Source of the DNA: Bacillota bacterium
GTDB taxonomy: Bacteria > Bacillota > Bacilli > Tumebacillales > Effusibacillaceae
Assembly (NCBI GenBank): GCA_020059765.1
Contig: JAGVBM010000240.1
Coordinates: forward strand, 1-7,510
Reading direction: 5' to 3'
Length of the DNA: 7,510 bases
Shown here: in pieces, positions 5,886-7,510 of the stretch
How positions within the stretch are numbered: position 1 is the stretch's first letter
Layout: every line of letters starts with the position of its first letter
Position numbers and translations under genes: made by a program
The notes under the pieces: generated by a model
The model's database searches: none
The model's input: only the letters and a program-made list of their open reading frames with translations
Told to the model about the DNA's origin: nothing

Positions 5886-7510
5886 TACCGGTTGCTGTTC
5901 GCCGCTTCCGTGCTTGCTTCCCCATATCCCCGGTCACCGGGCGGCAATTCGGTAATGTTTACAGATTCATATTCCAACACGGGTTGATCGGATCCAACCG
6001 GCCAATAGGCAAGTGTCCGATTTAACCAGTTTTCATCATCTCTTTTCGGGTAATCCTCCCGAAAGTGACTGCCGCGGCTTTCTTTTCGGGCGAGTGCGCC
6101 AGCGGCAATGGTATAAGCCAATTTGATCATTCCTGTAATCCTCAGCGCCAAGGCGAGCTCAGGATCGCCGCTTTGTCCTCCGCTGCGGAGGCCCACATGC
6201 CGGGAACGCTGGTGCAGCTCATGAAGCTTGCCAACTGCGCTGCTTAACGGCTTCTCTGAACGGAAAATACCAACGTTTTCACTTAAGATGGTTTCCATCT
6301 CATGACGCAGTTCATAGACGTTTTCTTTTCCGCTGCGGGAGTGAATCAGTGATTGGATGCGATCTTCCTGGAATCTTACATGTTCTTCAATGAGGGCAGA
6401 AGATACATTCAGGGAAGCCTCTTTGGTGTATTTGGCAATCTTATCGCCGACGATCATACCGGCCACAACAGTTTCCGCAAGGGAATTCCCGCCCAAACGG
6501 TTAAAGCCGTGCAGATCCCAGCAGGCGGCTTCACCCAGCGCAAACAACCCTTCCAATCCGTATGCCATTCCGTCAATATTGGTGCGGATGCCGCCCATGC
6601 TGTAGTGCTGCGTCGGACGAACGGGGATCAAATCGGTCACAGGGTCGATTCCTGCGAAATTTCGGCTAATGGTGGCAATTTCACGCAAATTGGTATTGAT
6701 GTGCTTTTCACCGAGATGTCGAATATCCAACCAGACATGGGGACCATAGGGACTGTCAACACCGTATCCTTTTCGGATGTGCTGCATAATGCGGCGCGAA
6801 ACCACATCTCTGGAAGCCAATTCTTTCTTTTTCGGTTCATAGTCGGGCATAAACCGGTGAAGCTCCTTATCCAGCAAATATCCGCCGTCACCACGTGCCC
6901 CCTCCGTAATCAAAATCCAGGAAGGGACGATACCTGTCGGATGGAATTGAACGGCCTCCATATTTCCCAGCGGAACAATTCCCGTCTCCAAAGCAATAAA
7001 CATACCGTTTCCCTCATTGATGATCGCGTTGGTAGAAGCGCCATAAAGTCTGCCGTACCCACCGGTCGCTATTACAGTAGACTTTGCCGTATAAACACGG
7101 AGTTTTCCGGTTCGTAAACATCTGGCGACTACCCCGACGCAGCGAGTGCCGTCATGAATCAAAGAAAGGGCCTCGGTTCGATCGTGAACGGCAATCCCCA
7201 TTTTCAGGACGATACTGTCCATCGTATAGAGGAGGGTATGACCGGTGCCATCCGACGTATAGCATGTACGCCATTTGGCTGTCCCGCCAAAGTTGCGGGC
7301 GGTAATCAATCCCTCTTTTTCCGGATCTTCATGGATTTCCTGGCCATCATACAAACGTGTACCCGCAACCACCCGGTTCCACGGAACTCCCCAGAATGCC
7401 ATTTGCCTAACGGCAATTGGCGCCGTTTCGGCAAAAAGACGCGCGACATCCTGGTCGCAGCCCCAATCGGAACCTTTCACGGTATCGGCAAAATGGACAT
7501 CCGGATTATC
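5885..7510 (-). CDS. frdA: fumarate reductase / succinate dehydrogenase flavoprotein subunit (Wolinella type), 5' end beyond right edge
   Basis: The frame is open to the window edge. A GTG at 7480 is internal: the codons before it read DNPDVHFADT, continuous with VKGSDWGCDQ, a conserved FrdA stretch. About 541 residues are visible, and by comparison with Wolinella FrdA roughly 67 N-terminal residues are missing, including the FAD Rossmann motif and the covalent-flavin His. Catalytic elements present: QFHPTG (His codon 6941-6943), Arg of ASRDVVS (6809-6811) and His of HYSMGG (6605-6607). Their spacing of 44 and 112 residues equals that of His257, Arg301 and His369 in the Wolinella enzyme as I recall it. 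GFNRLGGNSLAE supplies the other substrate arginine. The C-terminal SRGSHFREDYPKRDD and LNRTLAYWP segments are typical. The protein ends shortly after DRGYGEAS, without the roughly 50-residue tail I recall in Wolinella FrdA. The enzyme interconverts fumarate and succinate at the cytoplasmic face with FrdB and a cytochrome b anchor, expected upstream of frdA and not visible here. Confidence 0.93.
   Translation of the reverse strand, partial: DNPDVHFADTVKGSDWGCDQDVARLFAETAPIAVRQMAFWGVPWNRVVAGTRLYDGQEIHEDPEKEGLITARNFGGTAKWRTCYTSDGTGHTLLYTMDSIVLKMGIAVHDRTEALSLIHDGTRCVGVVARCLRTGKLRVYTAKSTVIATGGYGRLYGASTNAIINEGNGMFIALETGIVPLGNMEAVQFHPTGIVPSWILITEGARGDGGYLLDKELHRFMPDYEPKKKELASRDVVSRRIMQHIRKGYGVDSPYGPHVWLDIRHLGEKHINTNLREIATISRNFAGIDPVTDLIPVRPTQHYSMGGIRTNIDGMAYGLEGLFALGEAACWDLHGFNRLGGNSLAETVVAGMIVGDKIAKYTKEASLNVSSALIEEHVRFQEDRIQSLIHSRSGKENVYELRHEMETILSENVGIFRSEKPLSSAVGKLHELHQRSRHVGLRSGGQSGDPELALALRITGMIKLAYTIAAGALARKESRGSHFREDYPKRDDENWLNRTLAYWPVGSDQPVLEYESVNITELPPGDRGYGEASTEAANSNR

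Noticed and set aside
6353..7117. Plus-strand open frame of 254 codons opposite frdA
   Set aside because: Antisense to a clear flavoprotein gene; no motifs or start signal.

Overview
Organism. The window looks like a moderate-GC member of the Bacillota (Firmicutes), possibly a facultatively anaerobic or anaerobic spore-former. Strong purine-rich ribosome binding sites, a lipoprotein signal with an LSGC lipobox, an N-terminally anchored c-type cytochrome and a near-perfect Fur box support this. No rRNA or species marker is present, so the assignment is inference.

Layout. Positions 1-745 (minus strand) carry a two-gene unit. First comes a small dual-specificity/tyrosine phosphatase-family gene (302-745), then the start of an alpha/beta-hydrolase gene that runs off the left edge. 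A divergent control region (746-915) holds a 25-bp Fur-type palindrome flanked by promoter-like hexamers on both strands. Positions 916-4982 (plus strand) hold a tightly coupled pair: a large lipoprotein of unknown family and a membrane-anchored protein that fuses a YVTN-type beta-propeller to a di-heme MauG/cytochrome c peroxidase-like domain. A hairpin at 5021-5040 separates this pair from a convergent minus-strand unit, frdA-frdB (5078 to the right edge), encoding the flavoprotein and iron-sulfur subunits of a Wolinella-type quinol:fumarate reductase / succinate dehydrogenase.

Main discovery. The phosphatase gene is interrupted by a single in-frame TGA (476-478, minus strand) that falls exactly on the catalytic cysteine codon of the HCx5R(T) signature (H-TGA-AGGKSRTG). 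The frame is otherwise open from an RBS-supported ATG to a TAA, giving 147 residues of normal family length. Thirteen bases after the TGA lies a perfect 8-bp hairpin with loop GGC. Its geometry (21 nt from UGA to loop, G at the start of the loop) fits the bacterial SECIS consensus. The simplest reading is a selenocysteine-containing phosphatase-fold protein, a selenoprotein class I do not recall being described. A nonsense mutation or sequencing error is the alternative. TGA is an ordinary stop at the end of frdB, so genome-wide recoding is not the explanation.

How the parts may work together. The Fur box should shut off the lipoprotein/di-heme pair when iron is plentiful and may also affect the divergent selenoprotein gene. 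A haem protein induced by iron limitation, paired with a surface lipoprotein, recalls MauG/MbnH-type systems in which a di-heme enzyme oxidatively modifies a partner protein. That parallel is inference. The frd genes fit quinone-linked fumarate/succinate metabolism and seem unrelated in regulation.
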